This document shows positions 36,893-46,508 of a stretch of 64,000 bases of DNA, one piece after another. The translations under genes were made by a program, and so were the position numbers. The notes under the pieces are model-generated. The model was not told the DNA's origin. It saw nothing but the letters and a program-made list of their open reading frames with translations, and ran no database searches. The stretch is from Saprospiraceae bacterium (lineage in GTDB: Bacteria; Bacteroidota; Bacteroidia; Chitinophagales; Saprospiraceae), in contig JANWXM010000020.1 in assembly GCA_025055285.1 (NCBI GenBank), forward strand, positions 1 to 64,000, written 5' to 3'. Every line of letters begins with the position of its first letter. Positions within the stretch are counted from its first letter, which is position 1.

Positions 36893-38020
36893 ATGAACGA
36901 TCGTTATTCTTCTTCACTTGGGCAAGGTTCTTTACAAGAAGGCATCGCTTCTCAGCATAAGCGCTTACACCTCACCTACATTCGAGCCATAGCCGCTTGC
37001 GCCGTTGTCCAAATGCACGCCATTGGCGGTTACCTTTACTGGTACGGCAAGGAAGCAGCGCAGTTTCACATACAGTTTATCGTGGCCGATATCTATTATA
37101 GTCTTTTGCGATGGGCTACGCCTTTTTTCATTATGATCAGCGGTGCGCTGCTTTTAGGCAATCCGAAAGAACAGCCTCTAGGCGTCTTTCTATCTCGGCG
37201 CATGCAACGGGTGATGATTCCATTTGTTTTTTGGGGTAGTATCTATCTACTTTATTATTTCAGAGGCCCATTATGGCAAGGTCCATTACCTAAGTGGAGC
37301 GAAATCACATACAAAATCCTCTACGAGGACATTTACTTTCATTTGTGGTTTATCCCAATGATCGCTGGCCTTTATTTGCTAACACCTGTTCTCAGAATAT
37401 GGACAAGGGCAGCAGGCCGGCGCGACTTAGAATACTTTCTAGGGCTGATCTTCCTTTTTAATATGCTGCATCACTACCTACCCGGCCTTCTGGTTGTGCG
37501 ACATTTTGCGTGGTTTGGCTATATTGGATATTACCTCCTAGGCCATTATTTGAACGTTTATCCAATTGGCCTACCTTGGAGGCAATGGCTTTACATTATA
37601 GCAGCTTTCATGCCACTGGTGAGCGCCGGCATCGTGTGGTGGATGAGCGCCCAAAAAGGCGCATACGACGACACCGCTTTCGTATACTCTAGTCCTAATA
37701 TTGTATTAATGAGCGCTGCAGGATTTGTCCTCTTGCGCGACTATAACTGGGAGCATTTTGCTCAAAGATACCCGCACCTCCATCAAATTGCCCTGTATGT
37801 GGCCGAAGTAAGTTTTGGCGTGTATTTCGTTCATCCACTCATTCTCGATGTGCTGAAAAATGGATACTTGGGCATTGAAATTAATCCCCATGCTTTCTTG
37901 AGCATTCCCGTGCCCATCGGTATAGGCGGCGTGTTAACAGGCATAATAGCAACAGCGCTTTCGGTAGGGCTTATCTCTCTGTTACGCCTCTCTAAATTTG
38001 TGCGCCAATGGCTTACGTGA
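36893..38020 (+). CDS. Acyltransferase family 3 membrane protein (OafA/WecH-like)
   Basis: 375 residues from ATG 36893 (an upstream TTG would add 11 residues). About ten membrane helices are visible, with the family opening YIRAIAACAVVQMHA and helix-2 segment RWATPFFIMISGALLL, then the RRMQRVMIPFVFW loop and the HLWFIPMIAGLYLLTPVL stretch. Family 3 acyltransferases move acetyl or other acyl groups to sugars of LPS, capsule or exported glycans from the inner membrane. The acceptor here is unknown. A single gene by its context; T9SS A-LPS modification is a possible but unproven role. Confidence 0.88.
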   Translation: MNDRYSSSLGQGSLQEGIASQHKRLHLTYIRAIAACAVVQMHAIGGYLYWYGKEAAQFHIQFIVADIYYSLLRWATPFFIMISGALLLGNPKEQPLGVFLSRRMQRVMIPFVFWGSIYLLYYFRGPLWQGPLPKWSEITYKILYEDIYFHLWFIPMIAGLYLLTPVLRIWTRAAGRRDLEYFLGLIFLFNMLHHYLPGLLVVRHFAWFGYIGYYLLGHYLNVYPIGLPWRQWLYIIAAFMPLVSAGIVWWMSAQKGAYDDTAFVYSSPNIVLMSAAGFVLLRDYNWEHFAQRYPHLHQIALYVAEVSFGVYFVHPLILDVLKNGYLGIEINPHAFLSIPVPIGIGGVLTGIIATALSVGLISLLRLSKFVRQWLT

Positions 38021-38147
38021 AGAGCCATGTTGTTTATTGATATGGATAGGCCTGTTGGCGTTCAGCCTCGGCGGCAAGGCTCTTTTCGTCAGCTGTCTTC
38101 TCCTTAGCGCGAAAGAAAAACGAGTACATTCTGTGGCTCTGTTTCAT

Positions 38148-38504
38148 CTAAAAGAAAGCATCTTCAGCGTGCCGGATAGCTTTCACTTGCCCATTGGCTA
38201 AGAGTACGGACACAATATCGAAGCGAATTTCCCCTTCGTAGCCCATCGTTTCCATGAACGCACCAGCCGCTCGGGCAATTTGGTCTTGCTTTTTGCGGTT
38301 CACCGCCTCCTCAGGGCCACCAAAACCATCCAAAGAGCGAGTTTTCACCTCAACGAAGACAAGGTATCCCTCTGGAGACCAGGCAACAATGTCTACCTCT
38401 CCTGCTCGAGTGCGGAAGTTTCGCTGCTCAATGCGATAGCCTTTTGCCTCTAGATAGCGAGCAGCAACGTCTTCGCCCTGGCGACCAAGATCAAGGTGTT
38501 TCAT
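38148..38504 (-). CDS. YraN/UPF0102 nuclease-like protein
   Basis: 118 residues, standard size. It shows [49 protein letters not shown] and [14 protein letters not shown], the PD-(D/E)xK-like motif of the UPF0102 family (E-VDIV-x-FVEVK). These small cytoplasmic proteins have a Holliday-junction-resolvase-like fold; the role is not settled. It follows the small secreted-protein gene by one base, on the same strand as porU. Confidence 0.93.
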   Translation of the reverse strand: MKHLDLGRQGEDVAARYLEAKGYRIEQRNFRTRAGEVDIVAWSPEGYLVFVEVKTRSLDGFGGPEEAVNRKKQDQIARAAGAFMETMGYEGEIRFDIVSVLLANGQVKAIRHAEDAFF

Positions 38505-38505
38505 G

Positions 38506-38844
38506 TCATTCGTACCAGTGACGCTTGCCCTCCAACCAATCTACATACGACACATCCCCTAGGCGAAACTTAACTTTTAGCATTGCTCGACGGTTAAGTT
38601 GGTGTTCTATTCGACAGAAAAACGGCAAGTCAGACGAAACTATAGTCGGTAGCACTGCTGCCGAGCTGCGCTTTGCTTCCCGGGTATCGAGCAATGAGAA
38701 ATAGAGAAGAGGTGTCTTCTTCGGTGTTTCACCTGTAGCTCCAAGGCTAGCCTTCAATAAGCTGTGGTCTTGTGCATGCAAACTGCTTGCAGCAATCACT
38801 TTTGTTAAAACAATAAACATTATAAACAATACCCGCTCTTGCAT
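38506..38844 (-). CDS. Small secreted protein of unknown function
   Basis: 112 residues with a signal peptide (hydrophobic residues 5-20, ending LHAQ; Met9 is an alternative start). The mature part has [30 protein letters not shown], which looks like a short beta-rich domain. It lies 31 bp after porU and one base before yraN, so it is probably co-transcribed with porU. A link to T9SS is only by position; porV, the usual partner of porU, is not here. Confidence 0.7.
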   Translation of the reverse strand: MQERVLFIMFIVLTKVIAASSLHAQDHSLLKASLGATGETPKKTPLLYFSLLDTREAKRSSAAVLPTIVSSDLPFFCRIEHQLNRRAMLKVKFRLGDVSYVDWLEGKRHWYE

Positions 38845-38875
38845 AAGGACAGCATTAGTTCAAATCACCGCTGCA

Positions 38876-41800
38876 TCACTTAATAATTACCAGTTTTTCA
38901 AAATTGCTCTCCACAGTAGTGACTTTTCCATTTGAGTCTGTACCCCGCACCTTGATGCGGTACAAGTATACCCCTCGGGCTAGTGGCACGCCGTATTCAT
39001 CTCGGCCATTCCAGGCGATGTCGCTCACGCGGAAGCCTTCAGCAATAGTGGAGTGGTGTAAAGTAGTAACTAGCTTACCAGATACTGTGAAGATACTGAT
39101 CTGCACATCAAGTAATTGACCCGCTAGGTTGTGTTCAAACTGAAAATACGTGTTCGTACTAAACGGGTTGGGATAATTTAATACGTGAGCCAGGGCGGCT
39201 TTGCCGTCTTCAGCAACGACAAAATCCGTATAGCCTTCGCCGGGGTTATTCGCTACATCCCAGCCCTTTGCGCGTACTGTATAGCGACCAGGAGCTAAGC
39301 CGCGCAGAGGATACAAAGCACGACCCTGACGAGCATCGTCTTGGGCACTTTCATAAAAGTCATTCAGCACGATAGTCTCTAATGCGTTGTCATTCAGTAC
39401 GGCGGTCAAATCATGCCCTAGACCTGCTCCAGTGACGTTCATCCCGTGGTCGTCAGTACACTTGACTAACAAGATCGGATTTTGGTGGGTGATACCGCCC
39501 TGAACAAAGTCTTCATTGTTTAAGAACACTTGGATTACGGGTGGAGTATCATCCTTTAATCCCTCAAAGGTTCCGCCAATAACAATGGCCGTATCAGCTC
39601 CTGCAGCGTCGAAAGGAGTTCCGTTTTCGGCGTAGTAACTGATTTTGCCGAAGCCAAAAGCGTAATTGATGTCTTTTGGAATGACGAATTGAATAGCAAA
39701 GCGACCGTTTTTCACAGTGGCACTACCGCGAAAGAGGATGCTGTTCTGAATATCAAAAGGAAAGACCGGACTACCGGGGTCTTGGCCCAGAGTTCGGAGG
39801 GTTCGTTTCTTGTCAAATAAAGTCACGTAGATGCGGCCATCGAAGTTGGAGAGGAGGTTGTCTGCTTGGTCAGTGATCTCTCCCTCGATTGTTACGGGCA
39901 TAAGGGCGCGTAAAGTATCGGGCCGTTGCGGATTAAAGGGTTTATTGTTGAGGCGCGTAGTACGCACTCGATAATCGGGAAGCGCTAAATGCATAGAGGG
40001 GTCGCCCAACAAGGTGAAGCGACGAGAGTTGTTATCCCAAGAGGTGTAAGGCACGACGTTCTTGGCGCGTCGGAGCATTTCTCCAATAGTTGAATAACGC
40101 CCTGATGCGTCGCGTTTAAAGATAAAATCCTGTATAGCATCCGTGAGTTCGTTGTTTGCATTTATGTATACTGAACGCACAGTAGTGAATAGAGCAATTG
40201 CTCCAGCATTTGGCTTGAGCAACGCTTGTTCAGCCCCTGTGAGGATGGTGTAATCGTCGAAGCCGCCAAAAGAACAGGTGGCCGTAATGATGAGAGGATA
40301 ACGGTGGGTATTGTTCCAAGAAGCAATGTCGTTGTTGTCAATTACACGCTCTTGCGCCCACCCGCGTGGACCGCCATGTCCAATGTATTGTCCGATGAGA
40401 CACCCTCGAAAGATATTTGCATTGATGGCGGCCTTTGCGCCGGGGATGCGTTTTTCAGCGTTTGTCGCTATTTGCTGATATGCGTCAAAGTATACCTTTT
40501 CTATATTAAACCAAGTTTCTGTGCGCGCCGCGCGGGTAGCCAAAAGGTCTGCCTGACGGATGTGTGCATTCGAGTCCTCGTCGTCGGCCATAAAGAGCAG
40601 GCGGAGGCGCCAGTCGCCCAGTGTTTTCGCACTGTTGTCGTATTCGAGAATCTTAGAGACGATGGCTTGTGCTTCTGCCAGAGAGCGAGGTGTCAGACGT
40701 CCTACAGCAATGTCCACTGCTCCCTGAATGATATTCTCGCCCTCGTCATCGTCTAGAAGACCGAAATAGTCATCCGTGGGATATGAGCGAATAGGGTCGA
40801 AAGATTGAAATGTTTCATAAACGGGAATGAAGTCCAAGTTGTCGTTGCTATTGGTGATGTTCCTTGGGTCGAAAGACCCATCTCCCACCAAGAGCAGGTA
40901 GCGAAATTTACTCGGAGAGCGTTGGTAAAGCATGCGCGCAAAGTCGCGGATGGCAGTAGGGTCTTTTGCGCCAGAGGAAAACTCGTTGTACAGATGGTCA
41001 ATGCGCACTGCTGCGACGTTTAGGCCACTGTAAGAGCGCCTGTGTTGAACTAATTCGTTGACTGCAGCCTCGAAGTCTGGGTGATAGATAACCACCATGT
41101 CCAGGTCGGTTAGACCGTGAACGTTTTGGTTTGCAATACGCCCAATGGTGCGTTCAGGTCTTGGCAAGGAGGCATTGTCGTAGAAAGCGATGAAATTGCG
41201 CAGCACGCCTTGAGTTTCAGTGCCGAATTCGGCAACGCCGTTCGCAAAGGAATACTGTAAGCGGCGCGGTTTTTGAGGAGTAGTGATATCCCAGATTTGA
41301 ATGTTGGCATTGACATTACTTAAGCGAAAACGCGCAGTAGGTTGAGCAAGTGTTCGCAAATCGCGAAATTCCATCATTGATCCCGTCATGACCAGTCTAC
41401 GGCGGACTTGGATTTCGAGATAATCAAGCCATCCTTCGCTAGGGGCGGCCGTAGGCAGATAATGGACTTTCGCTGTAAACGTTGGACCCGGCAAGGCAAA
41501 GCTGCCTGCAATCAAGACTTCTCTGGCATAATCATCTTCGGTATTGCTAACTGCTACTCCGCTAATAGACCCCGAAAAGGTGGTACTACCTACGGTTATT
41601 TGCACTGTAGAGGGTGCAGCAGAACGCCCCGCAAACACACTGGTTAAGCGAGCCGAAGAACCAGCTATTGCATTGGGAAAGGAAAAGTTGTATGTGCGCT
41701 CGCGAATTTGGAAGAAGTAATCGCCGAACCAGCGCTTGCCTGAGCCCTGAGCCCAGGCTGCTTGATGCAATAAGTTGACGCGGTCATCCTCAATGCGCTG

Positions 41801-42745
41801 AACATCATCGAATTCTTCCGTCACAAAAGTAGCTGCTGCACTGCTCTGCTCAAAAATGCGCAAACCAGGTGTATCTTCTATGATTAGGAAATAATAGGCA
41901 AAATTGTCATACAAATGAGGAGTGATTGTCAACTGAGTTAAATTGGCACTAGGGCGGTAAGACCAGGGTTGTGGGCCTACAGCATAAAAAAGTATGTAGT
42001 CGGTGTTGTCGAACCTGCCATCTGCCTCCCCTGCCACAAAGATGGCATTTTCCACCAGATCGTCGGGCCGATGAGCACCTGCTCGCTCGGGAAGCATAGC
42101 CCCTCCGTTTCCATAAAGGTGTATTCGCCGAGGGTCAACGCTCTCCAAATTAGATATGCCCAATGTGTTGCGCAAAAAATTGAAATCTAACCGATAAATA
42201 CCGCTTCGGCTAACGCCAAACTTATAGACAGATCCTTTGCTCAATACAGAATTAAAAGTGTTGGGCCCGCCGCGCCACGTGATGGGCGCTGGCTCCGGAG
42301 CCGATATATACAAAGTGAGTGAAAATGACACAACCCGCTCAAACCCTTGGTTGGAGCGGCGAAAAGGATAAAAGCGCACCCAGCCATAATACTCCTCTCG
42401 GTCCTTGACGACTTCCGTCTCAAGCTGAAGGTCAGTTGTTAAACGTTCCAAATCCGGATGCTTCGATAAGGAGATCGGCTCGTAGCGCACGGTATTTAGC
42501 ACCGCTCTTAATTGGGAGCGGCCTCGCAAGGGAAAGCGCTCAGCAAAAAAGGGCAAGGTTGGCGCGGCATCCGAGAAGAATCCGCCTTCAAAGGACCACC
42601 GCTCCCAAACATCGCCGTTGGGTCGTTCTATTTGCTCCGGCTGAGGGTGCCATGTCAACTGGCGTTCAAGGCGAATCACGTCTTGTCCGCGAAGAATGCT
42701 CCAACAGAAAAGCATCCACACGAGCAGGCAAAATTTCTTCTTCAT
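38876..42745 (-). CDS. porU: PorU, T9SS sortase (gingipain-like C25 peptidase)
   Basis: 1289 residues from ATG at 42743-42745, where a signal peptide begins (MKKKFCLLVWMLFCWSILRGQ). The C25 peptidase domain (about residues 540-930) shows VVIYHPDFEAAVNELVQHR, KFRYLLLVGDGSFDPR and YPTDDYFG, and carries a His790 (QYIGHGG) and Cys824 (ITATCSFGGFDD) dyad at gingipain-like spacing. An Ig-like region and a C-terminal FlgD-type T9SS sorting domain (LNYPNPFSTNTYF ... GVYLYRIKVRG ... EKLVIIK) follow. PorU removes the sorting domain of T9SS cargo at the cell surface and attaches the protein to A-LPS. No close porV. Confidence 0.95.
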   Translation of the reverse strand: MKKKFCLLVWMLFCWSILRGQDVIRLERQLTWHPQPEQIERPNGDVWERWSFEGGFFSDAAPTLPFFAERFPLRGRSQLRAVLNTVRYEPISLSKHPDLERLTTDLQLETEVVKDREEYYGWVRFYPFRRSNQGFERVVSFSLTLYISAPEPAPITWRGGPNTFNSVLSKGSVYKFGVSRSGIYRLDFNFLRNTLGISNLESVDPRRIHLYGNGGAMLPERAGAHRPDDLVENAIFVAGEADGRFDNTDYILFYAVGPQPWSYRPSANLTQLTITPHLYDNFAYYFLIIEDTPGLRIFEQSSAAATFVTEEFDDVQRIEDDRVNLLHQAAWAQGSGKRWFGDYFFQIRERTYNFSFPNAIAGSSARLTSVFAGRSAAPSTVQITVGSTTFSGSISGVAVSNTEDDYAREVLIAGSFALPGPTFTAKVHYLPTAAPSEGWLDYLEIQVRRRLVMTGSMMEFRDLRTLAQPTARFRLSNVNANIQIWDITTPQKPRRLQYSFANGVAEFGTETQGVLRNFIAFYDNASLPRPERTIGRIANQNVHGLTDLDMVVIYHPDFEAAVNELVQHRRSYSGLNVAAVRIDHLYNEFSSGAKDPTAIRDFARMLYQRSPSKFRYLLLVGDGSFDPRNITNSNDNLDFIPVYETFQSFDPIRSYPTDDYFGLLDDDEGENIIQGAVDIAVGRLTPRSLAEAQAIVSKILEYDNSAKTLGDWRLRLLFMADDEDSNAHIRQADLLATRAARTETWFNIEKVYFDAYQQIATNAEKRIPGAKAAINANIFRGCLIGQYIGHGGPRGWAQERVIDNNDIASWNNTHRYPLIITATCSFGGFDDYTILTGAEQALLKPNAGAIALFTTVRSVYINANNELTDAIQDFIFKRDASGRYSTIGEMLRRAKNVVPYTSWDNNSRRFTLLGDPSMHLALPDYRVRTTRLNNKPFNPQRPDTLRALMPVTIEGEITDQADNLLSNFDGRIYVTLFDKKRTLRTLGQDPGSPVFPFDIQNSILFRGSATVKNGRFAIQFVIPKDINYAFGFGKISYYAENGTPFDAAGADTAIVIGGTFEGLKDDTPPVIQVFLNNEDFVQGGITHQNPILLVKCTDDHGMNVTGAGLGHDLTAVLNDNALETIVLNDFYESAQDDARQGRALYPLRGLAPGRYTVRAKGWDVANNPGEGYTDFVVAEDGKAALAHVLNYPNPFSTNTYFQFEHNLAGQLLDVQISIFTVSGKLVTTLHHSTIAEGFRVSDIAWNGRDEYGVPLARGVYLYRIKVRGTDSNGKVTTVESNFEKLVIIK

Positions 42746-43072
42746 AAAAGGCAGTCTTTTTGCAGTAAGCCACTGTTCCAATTCAATAGCGCCTTCGTTG
42801 GTGCACTGTGGCTCCTAAGGCGTTGCCTAAAGCACAAAATTCGTCATTTTCTTAACGAACAGGAAACTTGAAACGTCCCCTGTAGAATAGCCTAATAAAC
42901 TGCATACTGTCAGAATGGTTTGCTTTAAAAGAAGCCTAGAGCCCAAGCCGCGGAAAACTGGAAAAATTCGCTTGCCTTGAGTAATAGCCTATTCTCAGGG
43001 TAAAAAAAGAAGATAGCCTCTGCCTCGCAGTTAGCTCGTTGTGAAAAGGGCTATTTTCGAGATTGCTCAACA

Positions 43073-43086
43073 GTGACTTTTGTCAC
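43073..43086 (+). promoter_or_regulatory. Crp/Fnr-type operator upstream of the cytochrome gene
   Basis: GTGAC-N4-GTCAC, a perfect palindrome and a full match to the GTGA-N6-TCAC core of Crp-type sites. Its centre (43079.5) lies 30.5 bp upstream of the -7 element, about -43 from the predicted start, which suits activation. A Crp/Fnr gene lies downstream in the same module. Confidence 0.72.
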
Positions 43087-43110
43087 GAAACGACGAACTT
43101 TTGGTTTCGT
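43085..43110 (+). promoter_or_regulatory. Second inverted repeat within the cytochrome promoter
   Basis: ACGAAAC (43085-43091) and GTTTCGT (43104-43110) form a perfect 7-bp inverted repeat with a 12-nt spacer, lying exactly between the Crp/Fnr site and the -7 element. Position suits a repressor or a second activator. Confidence 0.45.
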
Positions 43111-43117
43111 ACTTTTG
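43110..43117 (+). promoter_or_regulatory. -7 promoter element of the sulfur module
   Basis: TACTTTTG matches TAnnTTTG. The predicted transcript starts near 43123, about 70 nt upstream of the cytochrome start. No TTG at -33, consistent with a promoter that needs an activator. Confidence 0.6.
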
Positions 43118-43193
43118 TCCAAAATCCACAGGTTCAACACGTATTGAGCGATTTTGGCAGAATTTTTTTGGGACGGACTAAGTCTTGCAAAAG

Positions 43194-44384
43194 ATGGAGC
43201 ACAGAATTTACTATCCTATCATGTGGCTAGTTATTGCCGCCCTTGTGGTCGGAATCCTAGTTGTGACTAGCGCGCTAAGCTACTATCGGCGACAATTAGG
43301 CAACAATGAAACCCTTCAACAGATAGGCTTCCGGGAGCTTGCCTTTATAAAGGGCGTGCGCTGGACGTTGTGGTTTTTGGCCTCAGTGCTTACGGCGGCT
43401 GGCGTAGGCGCCTGGTATTGGGACCACAACCGCCAAAAAGCCTCTATCGAAGCCCGTAGGGCCAAGTTAATCCCTGCTTATGACCCCAAAAAACTATGGG
43501 AAGCTCCCGACCCTTTTTTAGCTGAAACAGATGAAGAGGCCGATTTAATCGCCTATGGGCGTCGCCTAATCGCGAACACACAAGACTACTTTGGAGAGAA
43601 GGGTATCGTGCGCCCAGGGACAATTAACGCCCTAAATTGCCAAAACTGCCATCTAGACGCAGGCACAAAGCCTTTCGGTAACAATTATTTTGCCGTGGCC
43701 AGCACTTATCCTCAATTTCGCGCGCGCTCAGGCTCAATAGAGACCATACCTAAGCGCATCAACGATTGTTTCGAACGCAGTCTCAACGGTCAGCCCCTAG
43801 ATACCAATAGCCGTGAAATGAAGGCGATTGTAGCCTACATGCGTTGGCTAGGCACGGGTGTACCCAAAGGAGAAAAACCCTATGGGGCAGGGCTCGTGCA
43901 AGTGCCCTTCTTAGATCGGGCAGCCGACCCAGCAAAAGGCAGGGTAGTATATGAAACCAAGTGCGCCTCATGCCATGGGCCCGATGGCCAAGGTCTTCCC
44001 ATACCAGGTAGTGAGAGGCGTTATCCACCTCTGTGGGGTGAAAGAAGCTACAATCAAGCTGCGGGACTGTTTCGCTTGTCGCGCTTCGCCGGATACGTCA
44101 AAGCCAACATGCCTCTGGGCGCTAGTCATCAAAACCCGCAGCTAACGGACGAGGAAGCCTGGGATGTAGCTGCGTTCGTCAATTCAATGCCTCGCCCCGC
44201 TCATCCTTTTTTGGACACCGATTGGCCAGACATCGCAACCAAACCCTTCGACCATCCTTTCGGTCCTTATGCCGACCCATTCCCCGAAACACAACACAAA
44301 TACGGACCCTTTAAACCTATAGTAGACTTCTACAAGCAAAAGGCCCAGCAGAAAGAAAAAGGCGGCCGTTTAACCGCTCGCTGA
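43194..44384 (+). CDS. Membrane-anchored diheme cytochrome c, TsdA-like (thiosulfate dehydrogenase family)
   Basis: 396 residues from ATG 43194 (a TTG start would add three). Two membrane helices come first (residues 10-28 and 57-75), then two cytochrome c domains: heme 1 at Cys149-His153 (NCQNCH) and heme 2 at Cys257-His261 (CASCH). The segment around heme 1 closely follows TsdA: CHLDAGTKPFGNNY, YPQFRARSGSIETI, then KRINDCFERSLNG with Cys192, which lies where TsdA has its unusual cysteine heme ligand, and AYMRWLGTGVP. TsdA joins two thiosulfates to tetrathionate (or the reverse). The membrane anchor is unlike the soluble form and suggests direct electron transfer to or from the quinone pool or an oxidase. 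First gene of the module. Confidence 0.88.
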   Translation: MEHRIYYPIMWLVIAALVVGILVVTSALSYYRRQLGNNETLQQIGFRELAFIKGVRWTLWFLASVLTAAGVGAWYWDHNRQKASIEARRAKLIPAYDPKKLWEAPDPFLAETDEEADLIAYGRRLIANTQDYFGEKGIVRPGTINALNCQNCHLDAGTKPFGNNYFAVASTYPQFRARSGSIETIPKRINDCFERSLNGQPLDTNSREMKAIVAYMRWLGTGVPKGEKPYGAGLVQVPFLDRAADPAKGRVVYETKCASCHGPDGQGLPIPGSERRYPPLWGERSYNQAAGLFRLSRFAGYVKANMPLGASHQNPQLTDEEAWDVAAFVNSMPRPAHPFLDTDWPDIATKPFDHPFGPYADPFPETQHKYGPFKPIVDFYKQKAQQKEKGGRLTAR

Positions 44385-44421
44385 GGAAAAACAACCTTGA
44401 AACAACAACTATACAGGAAAT

Positions 44422-46176
44422 ATGAAATTCATCCCTACTTATAACGACCACGCCACTCTTGCGAATCGGGCGCGTTCGCGTCGTCAGTTCTTGCGCAATA
44501 CGCTTCTGGCAGGCGCAGGTCTAGTTTTTCTGCCTAGGCTCAGTCCTAAACAAGAACAAACCCTGATAGAAACCGCACTAGCCGATAATACCCCTCCACC
44601 CGACGATTTGAACATGCCGCTCAGAGATGGAGTAATCACCCTGCTACAGACTACAGATGTTCATTGTCAAATTCACCCCCATGATGAAATGTTTTGGGAA
44701 AACAACCAGCCTGTGTTCCGAAAAGCAGGCGGCTACGCTCACCTCGCTACTTTTTTCGAAAAGGTGCGCAAAAGCAATCCCAACACTTTCATCGTAGATA
44801 CGGGCGATATGTTTCAGGGCAGTGCCCTATCAGCCAAAACAACTGGGAAGGCAATTGGCCCTATTCTCAATGCTTTAGGCTACGACCTGTACCTGCCGGG
44901 TAATTGGGAAGTGGTATATTATAAGAAGGCCATGCAGCAATTGCTAGGTGGCCTAGATGCGCCCAAAGTGTGCGCAAATATGTATCACGATCTGGGAAAC
45001 GGCCAAAGAGGCGAACTCATCTTTCCGCCTTATTACACGTGGTCGCGTTTAGGCGTGAAAATTGGCTTCCTCGGCTATACTGATCCACTCGTGCCGCTGA
45101 GACAGTCGCCCAATTATTCCAAAGGCATCCTCTACACTAAACCGGAAGAAAATCTCGCTTACTATGTCAAGGTGTTGCGCGAACAAGAGCAATGCGACTT
45201 GGTCATTATTTTAGCACACTTAGGTCTTTCTCAGCAGCTTGCCCTGGCTAATCTTCCCGAATGCGAGGGAGTGGATTATATTTTCGGTGGTGACACACAC
45301 GAGCGCGTGCGTCAGCCTATTGTTTGCAAATATGCCAAGGTGGTCGAACCCGGTGCTTTTGGTTCGTTTGTAGGCCGCCTTGATTTAGAGGTGAAGCAAG
45401 GAAAAATTGTCCGCCATCGCTACCAACTTATAGAAATCAACCCTAAGCGTTACCCGGCAAATGCCCACGTAGCTCGATTGATTGAGCAGTTAGAAGCTCC
45501 ATACCGAGAGCAGATCAATAAAGTCATTGGCTACAGTAAGGTGCCTCTATACCGGTATTTTGTTATAGAAAATACGATAGACACCCTAATTCTGGATGCT
45601 TTGTCGTGGAAAGTAAGCACAGATATCGTACTATCCAACGGTTTTCGCTTCTGCCCGCCGCGCGTCACTCCCGATGCTAGCGGCAACATACCCATTACTG
45701 AAGGCTATCTGTACGATATGCTGCCAGTAGATGCCACAGTGCGCACGGCCAAAGTGCGCGGCAGTGTGCTGCTTAAATGGTTAGAGAAAGAGCTAAACAA
45801 CGTTTTTGCCAAGGAGGCCGACAAACGTTTTGGAGGATGGTTGGTCAAATTTCGCGGAATGGAGGTAACGTTTTACGCTTATGGCGAGATGGGCCAGCGC
45901 GTCAAGAGCGTCAAAGTAGGCGGTCGGCCGCTCGACCCCGAAAAAATCTACACGGTAGCTGCTTGCGAACGCGATGGCGACCCAGAGACTGTCCTTTGCC
46001 GTATCCCAGAGGTGTTCGACGGCAAAAACATGCCATACACAATGCACGCGGTCTTGCGCGAATATTTAGCACAACATTCGCCCGTTTCTCCTATTCCCAG
46101 GGGCGATGCCAAAGCTCTAGATGCTCCGCCTACGCTACTCACACAGGTAAGCGGCGTGGACTATGCATTTTATTAA
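44422..46176 (+). CDS. Tat-exported metallophosphatase of the 5'-nucleotidase/SoxB family
   Basis: 584 residues. The N-terminus has a twin-arginine signal (SRRQFLRNTLLAGAGLVFLP). The metallophosphatase domain (about residues 70-330) has TTDVHCQIHPHDE, DTGDMFQGSAL, GNWEVVYYKK and ILAHLGLSQQ plus GGDTHERV, so all metal-binding motifs are there. The 5'-nucleotidase C-terminal domain covers about 370-560. GNWE in place of the GNHE of ordinary nucleotidases, with Tat export and a cytochrome partner, points to the SoxB side of the family (sulfate thiohydrolase, two Mn ions). SoxB acts on a carrier-bound substrate, yet no soxYZ is in this window, so the substrate may differ. 37 bp after the cytochrome gene. 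Confidence 0.85.
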   Translation: MKFIPTYNDHATLANRARSRRQFLRNTLLAGAGLVFLPRLSPKQEQTLIETALADNTPPPDDLNMPLRDGVITLLQTTDVHCQIHPHDEMFWENNQPVFRKAGGYAHLATFFEKVRKSNPNTFIVDTGDMFQGSALSAKTTGKAIGPILNALGYDLYLPGNWEVVYYKKAMQQLLGGLDAPKVCANMYHDLGNGQRGELIFPPYYTWSRLGVKIGFLGYTDPLVPLRQSPNYSKGILYTKPEENLAYYVKVLREQEQCDLVIILAHLGLSQQLALANLPECEGVDYIFGGDTHERVRQPIVCKYAKVVEPGAFGSFVGRLDLEVKQGKIVRHRYQLIEINPKRYPANAHVARLIEQLEAPYREQINKVIGYSKVPLYRYFVIENTIDTLILDALSWKVSTDIVLSNGFRFCPPRVTPDASGNIPITEGYLYDMLPVDATVRTAKVRGSVLLKWLEKELNNVFAKEADKRFGGWLVKFRGMEVTFYAYGEMGQRVKSVKVGGRPLDPEKIYTVAACERDGDPETVLCRIPEVFDGKNMPYTMHAVLREYLAQHSPVSPIPRGDAKALDAPPTLLTQVSGVDYAFY

Positions 46177-46191
46177 TTTTGCCTTAAAAGA
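46174..46191 (+). promoter_or_regulatory. Possible internal promoter before the small membrane protein and crp genes
   Basis: TAATTTTG (46174-46181) matches TAnnTTTG, and the 17-nt stretch starting at 46175 is repeated exactly at the carbonic anhydrase promoter (47542-47558). It overlaps the stop codon of the SoxB-like gene. Only a TCAC half-site lies where a Crp box would be. Confidence 0.4.
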
Positions 46192-46201
46192 GCACCCGCT
46201 T

Positions 46202-46432
46202 ATGAAAGCCTGGAATGACTGGAGGCTAATCCTCGTGCTCTGCCTTACCCTTGGTTTGGCGCCTTTCACACCCGAACCTCACCTGTGGGGCAAAATCCGC
46301 TGGGTAGTTGGCGGTGCAAAGAGCATGCAGCCGATGGATTGGCTTGACCTATTCATTCACGGCTTACCGTGGCTACTTTTGCTACGCATTCTAACCTTGA
46401 GGGCAAAGGAGAGCCTTTTTAAGAGAGCCTAA
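46202..46432 (+). CDS. Small two-helix membrane protein
   Basis: 76 residues from ATG 46202; an upstream ATG at 46163 overlaps the SoxB-like stop and would give 89. Two hydrophobic segments (residues 8-22, LILVLCLTLGLAPF, and about 49-65, LFIHGLPWLLLLRIL) flank a loop with PEPHLWGKIRWVVGG. Similar short proteins with the APFxPEPH-x-KxR pattern are often labelled RND transporter, without good reason. Role unknown; its position inside the module makes it a candidate membrane subunit. Confidence 0.7.
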   Translation: MKAWNDWRLILVLCLTLGLAPFTPEPHLWGKIRWVVGGAKSMQPMDWLDLFIHGLPWLLLLRILTLRAKESLFKRA

Positions 46433-46508
46433 ACCCTTGTGTAGCCAGGCAGCGCTGGAAAACTTATGACGGTGCAGCAAATCACATTCCTTTTTTCTTC
46501 ATAAAAAT

